Shown here: positions 6,226 through 14,401 of the stretch, piece by piece
Position numbering within the stretch: the stretch's first letter is position 1
Layout: every line of letters begins with the position of its first letter
Assembly (NCBI RefSeq): GCF_000341005.1
Contig: NZ_ANBD01000029.1
Coordinates: 1-64,000, forward strand
Source: Nocardiopsis alkaliphila YIM 80379
GTDB taxonomy: Bacteria; Actinomycetota; Actinomycetes; Streptosporangiales; Streptosporangiaceae
Reading direction: 5' to 3'
Length of the DNA stretch: 64,000 bases
Program-made: the position numbers and the translations under genes
Notes under the pieces: generated by a model
What the model saw: the letters and a program-made list of their open reading frames with translations, nothing else
Told to the model about the DNA's origin: nothing
Databases searched by the model: none

Positions 6226-8409
6226 GTGCCCACAGCACGGTCATCGGTGATGGCGGCCCGAGGTGAAGCGGGGCGCACCTACCTCGGATGGCGACACAAG
6301 GTCCTCATCCCACCGCCCGGGCCCGCTCCCCGCCGTCCGGCCCCCGAGGACGTGCGGACCGTCAGTGAGGAATGGATCGCCGGCCAGCGGGACAGTGAGG
6401 CACAGACCAATCGGCCACTCCACGTCGCCTTGGGCGGGCTCGGACTGTTCGCGCTCCTGTGCCCACTGCTGTGGTTGTTCCGTATCCTGCCGGGCAGCCT
6501 GGCCCTGGGCGGGGTCTTCGCCTGTATGGCCATCGCGGCCCCGGTCACCTTCGCGCTGGTCCAGAGTCGTCAGGTGATGGCCCAACGTCTCGAACGCGCC
6601 GAGGAACGGCTGGCCGCCGAACGCGCCGATCGAGATCGGATCCTGCACGAGCGGCAGCGTGAACACGCCGCCCGGTACACCGAGTGGCAGGCCGCGTCCC
6701 GCGCCTACGAGGCTCAACCCCGGTGGTACGGGATGACGGTGCCCTCCGACACTTCGGCGGTGGTCGTGGTCGGTGGCTCGGACACGGGATGGTCGGCCCT
6801 GCTCACCACCATCGGTGTCTCCCGTCTCAGGGAGGGCGGAGACCTCACCGTCGTCGATCTCACCGGACACGCCATCACCCGCGAACTCGCTCGCCTGAGT
6901 CGAAGATGTGCGGTGGAACCCAGACGTTGGGTCCTTCCGGCCGACCTGCCGAGGATGACACTGGGAACCAACCTGGACGCCGGACAGCGTGCTCGCGTCC
7001 TGTCCGCGGTGGCCGCGGCCTCAGGGCGGGCCGAGGACGCCGACGCCGATGAGACGCTCCTGTTGCGCCTGCTGGAGGTGCTCGGCCAAGAGGTCGGAAT
7101 CGCTCGGCTCATCGGAGGGCTACGCGCCCTGTCGACCCCCGTCGACGACGTGGCCGAGGACGACCCGGCATTGGCCCTGCTCACGCAACGGGAGCGTGCC
7201 CGGGTCCGGGCACGATGTGCCGACGATCCGCAGATCCGGGGACGGGCCTGGGCACTGGAGCAACGTCTGGCCCCGTTCGAAGCGGTCGGAACCCGTGCGC
7301 GGGACGAGACCTACGCCCAGGTCAAGATCATCTCCACCGACCGCGCTTCCGGGCCCGACGCGGCCCGGATGTACGGCACCTACGCGGTGGCCGCGCTCAG
7401 CGAACTTCTGGAGGCACGGGAACCGGCCCCGGCCACCCCGGGTGGCCGACCACCCCGGGTACGTCCGGGACGGACCCGCAGTGTGGTGGTCTGCGGGGCC
7501 GAAAGACTCCCCGAGGACGAGGTGGAGCAGGTCCTGGCCGCTGCCGAGGACGGCGGGGTCGAGGTGATCTTGATGTTCCAAGACGCGGTCCCCGCCGCCC
7601 TACGGCACGTGAGGGGACCCACGTGTGTGCCGGTGGTGATGCGTCCGCCCGGAGGGGGCGAGCGATTCCGACGCCTGCTCGCCGAGATGCCGGATGCGTG
7701 GACGCACACCCGGAAGGACCTGGAGGTCCATCGCCTCACCGAGGTGGTCGGAAAGTTCGTCGGTGACATGGCGGTCGGAGCCGATGGTGACGACCAGGTC
7801 GAAACCGAGGGCGATCCCCTCTTTCCGTCTCCGCACACCGAGTCAGGGGCGCTCATCCGCAACGCCGCCGCCGCGATCGCCCCCTTGGACCTGGTGCGCC
7901 ATGTGAGATCCGCCACGGTGTGGGGGCGTGTCACCACCCAGGCGGCCGACGTCGATGCCCTGGACGCGGTGGAACGTGAGGAGGAGACCACGGTAGGACT
8001 CACGGGGCTGGACTGGAGAGCCCTTGTGCGACTCCCCCCCACCGCTGCCCTCGTCCTGACCCCCGATGGCCCGATCCTGATCGACACCAACCCGGGTATC
8101 CTCACCCTGTCCACAGCCACTCTCGCCACCGCCGAGGACCACCGCGAGTCCGATGCGGTCGCAGGCTTGGCTCCTAAGGACGGGTTCGAGGACGGCGCTC
8201 CCCGGGCGGGGACGTCCCGGCGATCCCCGGACACCGGACCACGTATCGTGTCGACGGGTGAGGGCGTCCGGGCCGATGGGCCAAGGGGTGGTGGAAAGCC
8301 CGAGGACGTTCACGTACCAGAGGCCTCGGCGGTCGACGTCAGGACCGATCCGACCCGGGTGCCACCCAATCTGGGGCCGCCACCCGAGCGTTTGGACTGG
8401 CGGGTCTGA
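6226..8409 (+). CDS. Large membrane-anchored protein with coiled coil; family not recognised
   Basis: About 727 aa. Two adjacent transmembrane helices lie near residues 65-110, followed by a charged coiled coil (ERAEERLAAERADRDRILHERQREHAARY). A long cytoplasmic globular region then begins with a strand and SAVVVVGGSDTGWSALL, which sits where a Walker A loop would but lacks the GK[ST]. A second similar strand, RSVVVCGAERLPEDEVEQVL, and VEVILMFQDAV suggest a NTPase-like alpha/beta fold that may have lost nucleotide binding. The C-terminal ~90 residues are disordered. The start GTG 6226 follows AGGAGG by 10 nt; ATG 6250 is the alternative. It is 86 bp upstream of murT on the same strand, but a promoter lies between. 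Confidence 0.65.
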   Translation: MPTARSSVMAARGEAGRTYLGWRHKVLIPPPGPAPRRPAPEDVRTVSEEWIAGQRDSEAQTNRPLHVALGGLGLFALLCPLLWLFRILPGSLALGGVFACMAIAAPVTFALVQSRQVMAQRLERAEERLAAERADRDRILHERQREHAARYTEWQAASRAYEAQPRWYGMTVPSDTSAVVVVGGSDTGWSALLTTIGVSRLREGGDLTVVDLTGHAITRELARLSRRCAVEPRRWVLPADLPRMTLGTNLDAGQRARVLSAVAAASGRAEDADADETLLLRLLEVLGQEVGIARLIGGLRALSTPVDDVAEDDPALALLTQRERARVRARCADDPQIRGRAWALEQRLAPFEAVGTRARDETYAQVKIISTDRASGPDAARMYGTYAVAALSELLEAREPAPATPGGRPPRVRPGRTRSVVVCGAERLPEDEVEQVLAAAEDGGVEVILMFQDAVPAALRHVRGPTCVPVVMRPPGGGERFRRLLAEMPDAWTHTRKDLEVHRLTEVVGKFVGDMAVGADGDDQVETEGDPLFPSPHTESGALIRNAAAAIAPLDLVRHVRSATVWGRVTTQAADVDALDAVEREEETTVGLTGLDWRALVRLPPTAALVLTPDGPILIDTNPGILTLSTATLATAEDHRESDAVAGLAPKDGFEDGAPRAGTSRRSPDTGPRIVSTGEGVRADGPRGGGKPEDVHVPEASAVDVRTDPTRVPPNLGPPPERLDWRV

Positions 8410-8423
8410 GGGGTGATGGACAT

Positions 8424-8429
8424 TAGGCT
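8424..8429 (+). promoter_or_regulatory. Probable -10 hexamer for murT-gatD
   Basis: TAGGCT at 8424-8429 matches the TANNNT -10 used repeatedly in this window. It would start a transcript near 8437, about 60 nt before the murT ATG. No convincing -35 is seen. Confidence 0.35.
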
Positions 8430-8495
8430 TGGCCCGACACATCGCCCGCCGCCGAAGCGCGTTCGTGCGGGTGATCTAGCGATCGTGGAGATTTG

Positions 8496-9752
8496 ATGAG
8501 CGAGCTTCCCCTGCGCGCCCAACTGGCCTCGGTACTGGGCAGGAGCGCGGCAAGCCTGTCCAGGGCCACCGGACGCGGAGACGGCTCCGTCATCGGCGGC
8601 CGCGTCGCCCTCAAGGTCGAGCCCGACCTGCTCGCCAAACTCGCCCAAGGGCGCCGCCTCGCCCTGGTCAGTGCCACCAACGGAAAGACCACCACGACCC
8701 GTCTCATCGCACAGGCTCTGCGCGAGTTCGGTGACGTGGCCACCAACGAGTACGGCGCGAACATGCCGACCGGGCACATCACCGCGCTGTCCGACAACAA
8801 ATCCGCGGTCAACGGTGTGCTGGAGGTGGACGAGAAGTACCTCCCCCAGGTCATCAAGGCCACCAACCCCACCTTCGTCGTGCTGATGAACCTCAGCCGC
8901 GATCAAATGGATCGTGCCTCGGAGATCAACCTGCTCGCCAAGAAGTGGCGCACCACCCTGGCGCAGAGCAACACCCACGTGATCGCTAACGCCGACGATC
9001 CGCTCGTCGCCTGGGCGGGATTGGGCGCTCCCAACGCGACCTGGGTGTCGGCGGGTCAGCGCTGGAAGGAGGATTCCTGGTGCTGCCCCGAGTGCGGTGG
9101 TCACCTCAAGCGTGACGTCGACCCGCATTGGGAGTGCCCCGAGTGCGGCCTGGCCCGTCCTCGGACCACCTGGTCGGTGGACAACGAATCCGACACCCTG
9201 TCCACCCCCGAGGGACAGCAGATCAAGCTCCGTCTCAATCTGCCCGGTGACGCCAACCGCTCCAACGCCGCGATCGCCGCGGCCACCGCCGCCGCCTATG
9301 GCATCCATCCGGAGCGCACCGTCGAACGTCTGCGCGACATCACCTCGGTGGCCGGCCGCTACACCTCCGTGGTCACCATGGGCGTGGAGGTCCGGCTCCT
9401 GCTCGCCAAGAACCCGGCCGGCTGGCTGGAGTCCTTCGCCGTCCTCGACCCGCCGCGGGTTCCGGTCATCCTGGCGGTCAACGCCCAGGTCCCCGACGGT
9501 AAGGACACCTCCTGGCTGTGGGACGTGGACTACCGTGTCCTGCGCGATCGTCGTGTCTTCGTCATGGGTGAACGCCGCACCGACCTCGCCCTGCGCCTGG
9601 AGACCGACGAAGTCCCCTTCGAGGTCGCCGACCGGGTGGACGAGGTTCTGGCCAAGCTCAAGACCGAGCGCCCCGACATCACCAAGGTCGACGTCATCGC
9701 CAACTACACCGCCTTCCAGCAGATCCGCACGGCGTACGGCCGAGTCCAGTAG
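8496..9752 (+). CDS. murT: MurT, lipid II isoglutaminyl synthase ligase subunit
   Basis: A 418-aa Mur-ligase-like protein. It has the P-loop ATNGKTTT (G63-K64-T65), the conserved DEKYLP and NLSRDQMDR segments, and a Cys4 zinc ribbon inserted in the central domain (C197-x2-C200 and C214-x2-C217). The ribbon plus the C-terminal DUF1727 region is diagnostic of MurT. With GatD it amidates the D-Glu alpha-carboxyl of the lipid II stem peptide to D-isoglutamine using ATP and glutamine, at the inner face of the membrane. ATG 8496 is chosen over the TTG one codon earlier; GTGGAG lies 5 nt upstream. Confidence 0.95.
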   Translation: MSELPLRAQLASVLGRSAASLSRATGRGDGSVIGGRVALKVEPDLLAKLAQGRRLALVSATNGKTTTTRLIAQALREFGDVATNEYGANMPTGHITALSDNKSAVNGVLEVDEKYLPQVIKATNPTFVVLMNLSRDQMDRASEINLLAKKWRTTLAQSNTHVIANADDPLVAWAGLGAPNATWVSAGQRWKEDSWCCPECGGHLKRDVDPHWECPECGLARPRTTWSVDNESDTLSTPEGQQIKLRLNLPGDANRSNAAIAAATAAAYGIHPERTVERLRDITSVAGRYTSVVTMGVEVRLLLAKNPAGWLESFAVLDPPRVPVILAVNAQVPDGKDTSWLWDVDYRVLRDRRVFVMGERRTDLALRLETDEVPFEVADRVDEVLAKLKTERPDITKVDVIANYTAFQQIRTAYGRVQ

Positions 9753-9762
9753 GAGACCACCC

Positions 9763-10476
9763 ATGTCGAACACCAGCAGCGCCCTGCGGATCGTGTGGAT
9801 CTACCCCGACCTGCTCAGCACCTACGGGGACCAGGGCAACGTCCTCATCCTCAAGCGCCGCGCCGAACTGCGGGGCATCCCCACCGAGGTCGTGCACGTC
9901 CACTCCAGTGACTCCGTGCCCGAACAGGGCGACGTCTATCTGCTCGGTGGTGGAGAGGATCGGCCGCAGATCCTGGCCGCCGAGCGTCTACGCGCCGATG
10001 GCGGACTCGCGCGGGCGGCCGCTCGTGGTGCCTGCGTCTTCGCGGTCTGCGCCGGTTATCAGATCATCGGTGAGAGCTACGGTGACGATGAGAACAACCC
10101 GCTTCCGGGCGTGGGCATCCTCGACATCCGTAGTGGTCGCGGTCAGAGCCGAGCCGTGGGGGAGATCGTCGCCGACGTCGACCCTGCCCTGGGCGTGGGT
10201 CGGATCACCGGTTTCGAGAACCACCAGGGCCGTACCACGATCGGGCCGCAGGCACGCCCGCTGTCGACCACGGTGAAGGGCATCGGTAACGATGACCGGA
10301 CCGAGGGGGCCTACCAGGGGCAGGTGCTGGGCACCTACCTGCACGGGCCGGCGCTGCCGCGTAACCCGCAGCTCGCCGACCTGCTGCTGCGCTGGCGTGT
10401 GGGGCGGCTCGACCCACTGCCGCCGGCCTGGGGCGAGCGTCTGCACGAGGAGCGCCTGGCCGCGGCCCTGCGCTAG
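9763..10476 (+). CDS. gatD: GatD, lipid II isoglutaminyl synthase glutamine amidotransferase subunit
   Basis: A 237-aa class I glutamine amidotransferase. The nucleophile is C96 in AVCAGYQ, and H194 in GTYLHGP is the catalytic histidine. The N terminus has the YPDLLSTYGDQGN motif of the CobB/CobQ-like GatD group. It supplies ammonia to MurT for peptidoglycan stem-peptide amidation. The AGGAG that serves it overlaps the murT stop codon, and the gap is 10 bp, so the two subunits are co-transcribed and coupled. Confidence 0.95.
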   Translation: MSNTSSALRIVWIYPDLLSTYGDQGNVLILKRRAELRGIPTEVVHVHSSDSVPEQGDVYLLGGGEDRPQILAAERLRADGGLARAAARGACVFAVCAGYQIIGESYGDDENNPLPGVGILDIRSGRGQSRAVGEIVADVDPALGVGRITGFENHQGRTTIGPQARPLSTTVKGIGNDDRTEGAYQGQVLGTYLHGPALPRNPQLADLLLRWRVGRLDPLPPAWGERLHEERLAAALR

Positions 10477-10527
10477 ATCGCGTTTTTCGGATCATTTCGG
10501 GCTCGCGTCCATCAGGCAGGCCGCCTC

Positions 10528-10560
10528 TGGCCGTGCCTGTGCGCTCGTCGGGCACGGCCA
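10528..10560 (+). terminator. 10-bp hairpin after gatD
   Basis: TGGCCGTGCC (10528-10537) pairs perfectly with GGCACGGCCA (10551-10560) around a 13-nt loop, about 50 nt after the gatD stop. It is a likely first terminator of the murT-gatD operon. Confidence 0.55.
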
Positions 10561-10666
10561 GGCCGAACCTCGCGCATCGCCTTGCGAGGGCTCGCCTGGA
10601 GGGCCGCTCACCGATCCAAAAGCCTTGTGAAAAACACTGCCTGGGCCCGCGGTCGAACAGGACCAA

Positions 10667-10704
10667 AAGGAGCCCGCTCGGAGGATTCTCGGAGCGGGCT
10701 CCTT
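10667..10704 (+). terminator. 13-bp hairpin terminator
   Basis: AAGGAGCCCGCTC (10667-10679) pairs perfectly with GAGCGGGCTCCTT (10692-10704). It is followed by a T-rich tract around 10720. The rest of 10477-10776 holds no gene that I can support. Confidence 0.75.
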
Positions 10705-10776
10705 CGAATGTCCACGGTCTTTTTTCGGGCGAGAGTGGGTAAACGGGGCACATAAGCGGAATGAAGCCCCGGTGTC

Positions 10777-11490
10777 ATGCGTCACATCGACATGGGAAAG
10801 GATGCCTCGCGAGCGAACCACTCCGCCGGCAGCGGAAGGTTCACACGCACGCTCGCGATCCCCGCTGCGGTACTCCTCGCCACGGGTACCTGTACGGCCG
10901 CCCTGGCCACCTGGGACGAGTCACCGGGCTCCACCGCGCAGGTGCTGGAAGGGCCTCGAAGCGAACCCACGGGTTCCGCACGGACCTCCTCGGAGTCCGC
11001 CACGGAGGCTTCGATCGAACCTGAAGCCGAAGCGGTGGCGAAGACCTCATCCGGATCCGAAGACATCGGTGCGGCGAAGCTGATGGCCGCCGACGCGGTT
11101 CCGCTCTCGTCCTTCAACGGCTCCTCGACGTCGGTAGGCTCCCTGCGGGTGGTGGTCGAAACGGCCTACACCGACCCCACCGTCACCGACGGGATGGGCT
11201 CACACGCCACCGCCCCGTCGGGGATGACCTACTACATCTACCGGCTCAAGGTCACCAACCAGGGCTCCTCCCCGGCCATCTTCGACACGTACGGTACTCG
11301 CGGTTTCACTCCCGACGGGACCTCGTACGCCAACGACATCGAGGCCGAGGTGACCGTGGCCTGGGACTACTACTGGGACGAGATCAATCCGGGCACCACG
11401 GTCACCACGCACATCATGTTCCTGCTTCCCGAGGGGACCGAGCTCTCCTACCTGAGGGTCTCCGGCCAGAGCGAGCTCCACCCCTCCTGA
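10777..11490 (+). CDS. Secreted or membrane-anchored DUF4352-like protein
   Basis: A 237-aa protein with an N-terminal signal or anchor (about residues 22-46), a Ser/Glu-rich linker and a C-terminal immunoglobulin-like domain. The last domain (SLRVVVETAYTDP...YYIYRLKVTNQGSSPAIFDTYGTRGFTPDGTSY...EINPGTTVTTHIMFLLPEGTEL) has the strand pattern of DUF4352/telokin-like domains, which are common on actinobacterial surfaces. No enzymatic motif is visible. ATG 10777 is used; ATG 10792 is an alternative and neither has a clear ribosome site. It is convergent with ygfZ, with only 9 bp between the stops. Confidence 0.65.
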   Translation: MRHIDMGKDASRANHSAGSGRFTRTLAIPAAVLLATGTCTAALATWDESPGSTAQVLEGPRSEPTGSARTSSESATEASIEPEAEAVAKTSSGSEDIGAAKLMAADAVPLSSFNGSSTSVGSLRVVVETAYTDPTVTDGMGSHATAPSGMTYYIYRLKVTNQGSSPAIFDTYGTRGFTPDGTSYANDIEAEVTVAWDYYWDEINPGTTVTTHIMFLLPEGTELSYLRVSGQSELHPS

Positions 11491-11499
11491 GGATCCGTC

Positions 11500-12516
11500 T
11501 CAGCGGGGCCTGCGACGTAGGTCGATCTGGGCGTTGGCACCGGTGTCGGGATCCACGATGACCTCCTGGCCCGCGGCGATACCGTCCACGACGAGGTCGG
11601 CGTCGATCGGCGCGGTGCGCTTGACCAGACCGAGGGCGATCGGGCCCAGCTCGTGGTGGCGGGCGGAACTTCCCACCCGGCCGATTCTGCGCCCTTGCAG
11701 TTCGATGTCGGCGCCCACTTCGGGCAGTCGCTCGGCGGTCCCGTCCAAGTGCAACATCACCAGGCGGCGCGGTGGTCGGCCCAGGTTGTGCACCCGCGCC
11801 ACCGTCTCCTGTCCCGGATAGCAGCCTTTGTCCAGCTGCACGGCGGAGCCGACCCAGTCCATTTCGTGTGGGATCGCGCGGTCATCGGAGTCGAGTCCCG
11901 CCCGAGCCCGATGGGCGGCGATCCGGTGGGCCTCGTAGGACCACAGACCCGCCGGGCGGGCCCCCGCCTCGGTCAGCTTCTCCGCGGTGGCCACGAGCTC
12001 CTGGGAAGGGACGAACAAGTCGGTTTCGTCCTCGGTCGGGCGGGTGGTCAGACCCTCCACCGAGACCAGGACCTTCTCCCGTGCGGGGCCCAGGACGGTC
12101 AGGACCGACAGGGAATCGGACAGGTCCTCGATCTCCACACGCAGCATGAACACCATGGAGTCCAGGAAGCGGGCCAGTTCGGCGGCATCGCCCGGCTCGG
12201 TGTGGATCCACGTGGACTCACCGTCGTCCACCAGGGACAGGTGGTGCTTCAAGCGGCCACGCGCGTCCATGATCAGTGCTTCGGTACCCACCCCCGGGGC
12301 CAGGTCACGGGTCGACTGGCTGGTGAGGTCGTTGAGCCATCCCAGACGGTCGGGACCGCTCACCCGGACCACGCCCCGGTTGCTCCGGTCGACCCAGGCA
12401 CTGGACCTTGCGATCGCGCGGCCCTCGTGGGAAGGGTCACCATAGTGCGCGGCGACGTCGGAGTCGGGGTTTGCGGCGCTCACGGCACCGGGTGTGGTCA
12501 TCAGCGGCGAAGTCAT
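11500..12516 (-). CDS. ygfZ: YgfZ/GcvT-like folate-binding protein
   Basis: A 338-aa protein of the YgfZ family, related to the T protein of glycine cleavage. The signature KGCYPGQE (K230-E237, with C232) is intact. YgfZ binds tetrahydrofolate and supports assembly or repair of certain iron-sulfur enzymes, including tRNA thiomethylation in E. coli. The protein is cytoplasmic. The ATG at 12516 gives the expected length. It is divergent from the structured RNA locus at 12.6 kb. Confidence 0.88.
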   Translation of the reverse strand: MTSPLMTTPGAVSAANPDSDVAAHYGDPSHEGRAIARSSAWVDRSNRGVVRVSGPDRLGWLNDLTSQSTRDLAPGVGTEALIMDARGRLKHHLSLVDDGESTWIHTEPGDAAELARFLDSMVFMLRVEIEDLSDSLSVLTVLGPAREKVLVSVEGLTTRPTEDETDLFVPSQELVATAEKLTEAGARPAGLWSYEAHRIAAHRARAGLDSDDRAIPHEMDWVGSAVQLDKGCYPGQETVARVHNLGRPPRRLVMLHLDGTAERLPEVGADIELQGRRIGRVGSSARHHELGPIALGLVKRTAPIDADLVVDGIAAGQEVIVDPDTGANAQIDLRRRPR

Positions 12517-12594
12517 ACCGCCGAGGGTAGCCGCCTTGGGCGAGGGCGCGCCGACACGCCTGATGACCTGCGCTTACGAAGGTTGAAAAAACAC

Positions 12595-12624
12595 TTGCGT
12601 CGCGCCGGGCCCAGGACGTACCTT
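12595..12624 (+). promoter_or_regulatory. Promoter of the orphan micro-ORF RNA
   Basis: TTGCGT (12595-12600) and TACCTT (12619-12624) are 18 bp apart. The predicted start is around 12631, just before the extended ribosome site. The region immediately upstream is AT-rich (TTGAAAAAAC). Confidence 0.55.
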
Positions 12625-12636
12625 GACTGCACGCAG

Positions 12637-12651
12637 GAAAGGAGGTGGTCC
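12637..12651 (+). promoter_or_regulatory. Full-length anti-Shine-Dalgarno complement
   Basis: GAAAGGAGGTGGTCC can pair over all 15 nt with the conserved 3' end of 16S rRNA (one G-U pair). Typical genes in this window have 4-6 nt of such pairing. It precedes the 12-codon ORF by 5 nt, or 11 nt measured from the GGAGG core. Confidence 0.7.
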
Positions 12652-12656
12652 GAAAG

Positions 12657-12695
12657 ATGATTGATCTTAGGACTTGCGAGGTGTCCGTCCGCTAG
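12657..12695 (+). CDS. 12-codon micro-ORF
   Basis: ATG to TAG encodes MIDLRTCEVSVR. The frame begins just after an exceptionally strong ribosome site and ends inside the 5' arm of a hairpin, so translation would melt that structure. No protein gene follows on this strand for about 900 bp, so it is not an ordinary operon leader. A peptide product is possible, but a role for translation itself is equally so. I do not recognise it. Confidence 0.45.
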   Translation: MIDLRTCEVSVR

Positions 12696-12750
12696 GACGA
12701 CGCCGGGTATTCGCTCGACGCTCGTCGCCGGCGAATCTCAGACGGACACC
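12680..12750 (+). ncRNA. Nested stem-loop overlapping the micro-ORF
   Basis: GGTGTCCGTC (12680-12689), inside the micro-ORF, pairs perfectly with GACGGACACC (12741-12750). Within the loop, two alternative inner stems compete: CGCCGG/CCGGCG (12701-12706 with 12728-12733), or ATTCGC/GCGAAT (12709-12714 with 12731-12736). Alternative pairing next to a translated codon run resembles an attenuator or a regulatory RNA. Confidence 0.55.
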
Positions 12751-12813
12751 CGAACCCCGGGCTGTCGGACCTTGTCCGATCCGACCCCTACATGGGAGCA
12801 GGCCCGGGGTTCG
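12751..12813 (+). terminator. 12-bp stem with nested hairpin ending the orphan RNA
   Basis: CGAACCCCGGGC (12751-12762) pairs perfectly with GCCCGGGGTTCG (12802-12813). The loop itself contains TCGGAC/TCCGA pairing. It would end the transcript at about 180 nt, just before the antisense end of the nitrobindin-like gene. Confidence 0.55.
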
Positions 12814-12852
12814 TTCATGTCCGGAACCCTTGGTGGACGAACCCGACCCGGC

Positions 12853-13416
12853 CTACTTGCCCTGGTTCGGTTCGATCTGGGACACCCGCTTGAGCTGAGC
12901 GGACATATAGGACTGGAGGCCCTGGTCACGCGCGGCCAGGTCCCAGGCGTAGCCCAGGTTCCCGCTGCCGTCGTTGAACAGTCCGTACAGTCGGTGCGAC
13001 CCCTGTACCTCCAGGCCCGTGATGGTGCGCACGATTCCCGCGCTGCGCATCTCCACCCGGTTGGCGAACACGTTGCCCTCGTAGGACTCCAGGTAGCCCT
13101 CGTTGTGGGCGATCAGCACCTCGAGGTGGACGATCCGCTCCTCGTCGTCCTTGGCGTACTCGGCGGTGTCCCCCTCGGACAGAGCACGCCAGTACCCCGA
13201 TTCCTCGGTGATCAGTTCGCCGGTGGCGCCGTCGGAGTTCATCCGCCAGGCCTTGCTGGTGTAGGCCAGGTAGGGAAGTCCCGCGCGGGGGGCGAACTCG
13301 ACCTCTTGGCCGAACTGGAATTTTTCCTCTTCAACGTAACCGGCGACGCCGACGCCTTCCCAACGTCCGAACAGGAAGGACAGTTTCGCCAGATCAGGGT
13401 GTACCGCAGCGTCCAT
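12853..13416 (-). CDS. Ferric nitrobindin-like protein (FABP family)
   Basis: A 187-aa beta-barrel protein of the nitrobindin/THAP4-like family. It keeps the N-terminal signature GRWEGVG (residues 17-23) and barrel strands such as FGQEVEFAPRAGLPYLAYTSKAWRM. In heme-binding members the C-terminal segment reads LQ-x-H-L-x-A, with His ligating ferric heme. Here it is LQSYMSAQL, with Y170 in the histidine place, so peroxynitrite isomerase activity should not be assumed. ATG 13416 gives the family length, though GGAGG is only 2 nt upstream. It is divergent from the membrane protein at 13.6 kb. Confidence 0.8.
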   Translation of the reverse strand: MDAAVHPDLAKLSFLFGRWEGVGVAGYVEEEKFQFGQEVEFAPRAGLPYLAYTSKAWRMNSDGATGELITEESGYWRALSEGDTAEYAKDDEERIVHLEVLIAHNEGYLESYEGNVFANRVEMRSAGIVRTITGLEVQGSHRLYGLFNDGSGNLGYAWDLAARDQGLQSYMSAQLKRVSQIEPNQGK

Positions 13417-13613
13417 AACCTCCGAGACTAGCTTGTGGACGGGGTGCCGGGAACGCCGTCCGTGTCGCCACCTTCGGGCCTTGGGCTGGACATGCCCAAT
13501 TGGCCCCGCTTTCCCGGAGAACTGGTAAAGATGGTGAACGGACACGGTGCGGTCATGGGGCTCGCCGGCGACCACTGTTACGACCTCCGACGCACTTTCC
13601 TAAGGGGCTGCCT

Positions 13614-14396
13614 GTGTTACTGGTGATCGGTGTGGCACTGCTCGCCACAGCGGTGGCCCTCTTGCCGCTGACCATCAAAGCGCTGCGCCGATGGCAACGT
13701 CAGCGTGACCTGGCCAGGCTCCTGCCGGGAGCCCTCGCCGCCCGTCAGGGGCAGCGCGTGACCCTGAGCGGTGTGGCCGCACCCGGTCCCGCCGGCACCA
13801 TCGAGTCCGGATTGGCGGGGGGCGGGGGGGGCTGGCACGGCCACGAGGTTCTGCGTCATTATCGACCGCCGGCCCGTGACGAGGCCGGGGGCCGAGTGGA
13901 TGAACGCACCTGCGACTCGATCGCCGACTACGGTTCCGAGGACTTGTTCGGCCTGATCGCCGAGGGACGGCCCAAGGACTGCGACCGGATCTTCGTCGAC
14001 CCCGCCGGCACCGAACCCAAAGACGCCGAGTTGTGTCTCAAACGCCTGGTGGGGCGCCCCCAGCCAGGAGTGGCCGCGGCCGCCGACGACCTGCTCCCCC
14101 GGGTCCGTGGTCGCATCCTCGGGGTCTTTCGGGGAGAGACCATCGAGTTCGAGTACCGTGAGTGGGTCGTCCGGCCCGGAGCCCGTGTTCGTGTCACCGG
14201 ACGTCTAGGGGTGCGTGACGGCCAGGTGGTGTTGACCGGTTCGGACGAGGCGCCCGTGACCATCGAACATGGGGTGGACGAAGGGCCCATCAGGGTCTCC
14301 CCCCGCCGTGTCGAGGCTCTGAGCCTGGCGGTCGCCCTCACCCTGTGCGTGATCGTGGGAGCGGCGCTCACGTTGGTCGGGCTCTCGGTAGTCTGA
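13614..14396 (+). CDS. Membrane protein with terminal helices, possible GIDE-like fold
   Basis: A 260-aa protein with one transmembrane helix at each end (residues 2-24 and about 236-260) and a ~210-residue middle domain. The order (helix, WHGHEVLRHYRP-like segment, EFEYREWVVRPGARVRVTGRLGVRDGQVVL, helix) resembles the GIDE-type domain that some actinobacterial proteins share with eukaryotic MULAN, without any RING. This similarity is by eye and uncertain. GTG 13614 follows AAGGGG by 6 nt. The DsrE gene begins 5 bp after its stop. Confidence 0.55.
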   Translation: MLLVIGVALLATAVALLPLTIKALRRWQRQRDLARLLPGALAARQGQRVTLSGVAAPGPAGTIESGLAGGGGGWHGHEVLRHYRPPARDEAGGRVDERTCDSIADYGSEDLFGLIAEGRPKDCDRIFVDPAGTEPKDAELCLKRLVGRPQPGVAAAADDLLPRVRGRILGVFRGETIEFEYREWVVRPGARVRVTGRLGVRDGQVVLTGSDEAPVTIEHGVDEGPIRVSPRRVEALSLAVALTLCVIVGAALTLVGLSVV

Positions 14397-14401
14397 CGGA
14401 C

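Noticed and set aside
6760-6800. Functional Walker A in the 727-aa protein
   Set aside because: The loop GGSDTGWS lacks the invariant Lys, so ATP binding should not be claimed.
8310-9773. 487-codon minus-strand frame opposite murT
   Set aside because: murT has clear P-loop and zinc-ribbon motifs; the opposite frame is Gly/Val-rich and has no recognisable family.
13810-13835. G-rich run (GGGGGGCGGGGGGGG) as a quadruplex or frameshift site
   Set aside because: It encodes a Gly stretch within an otherwise continuous frame; no evidence of a frame change or conserved signal.
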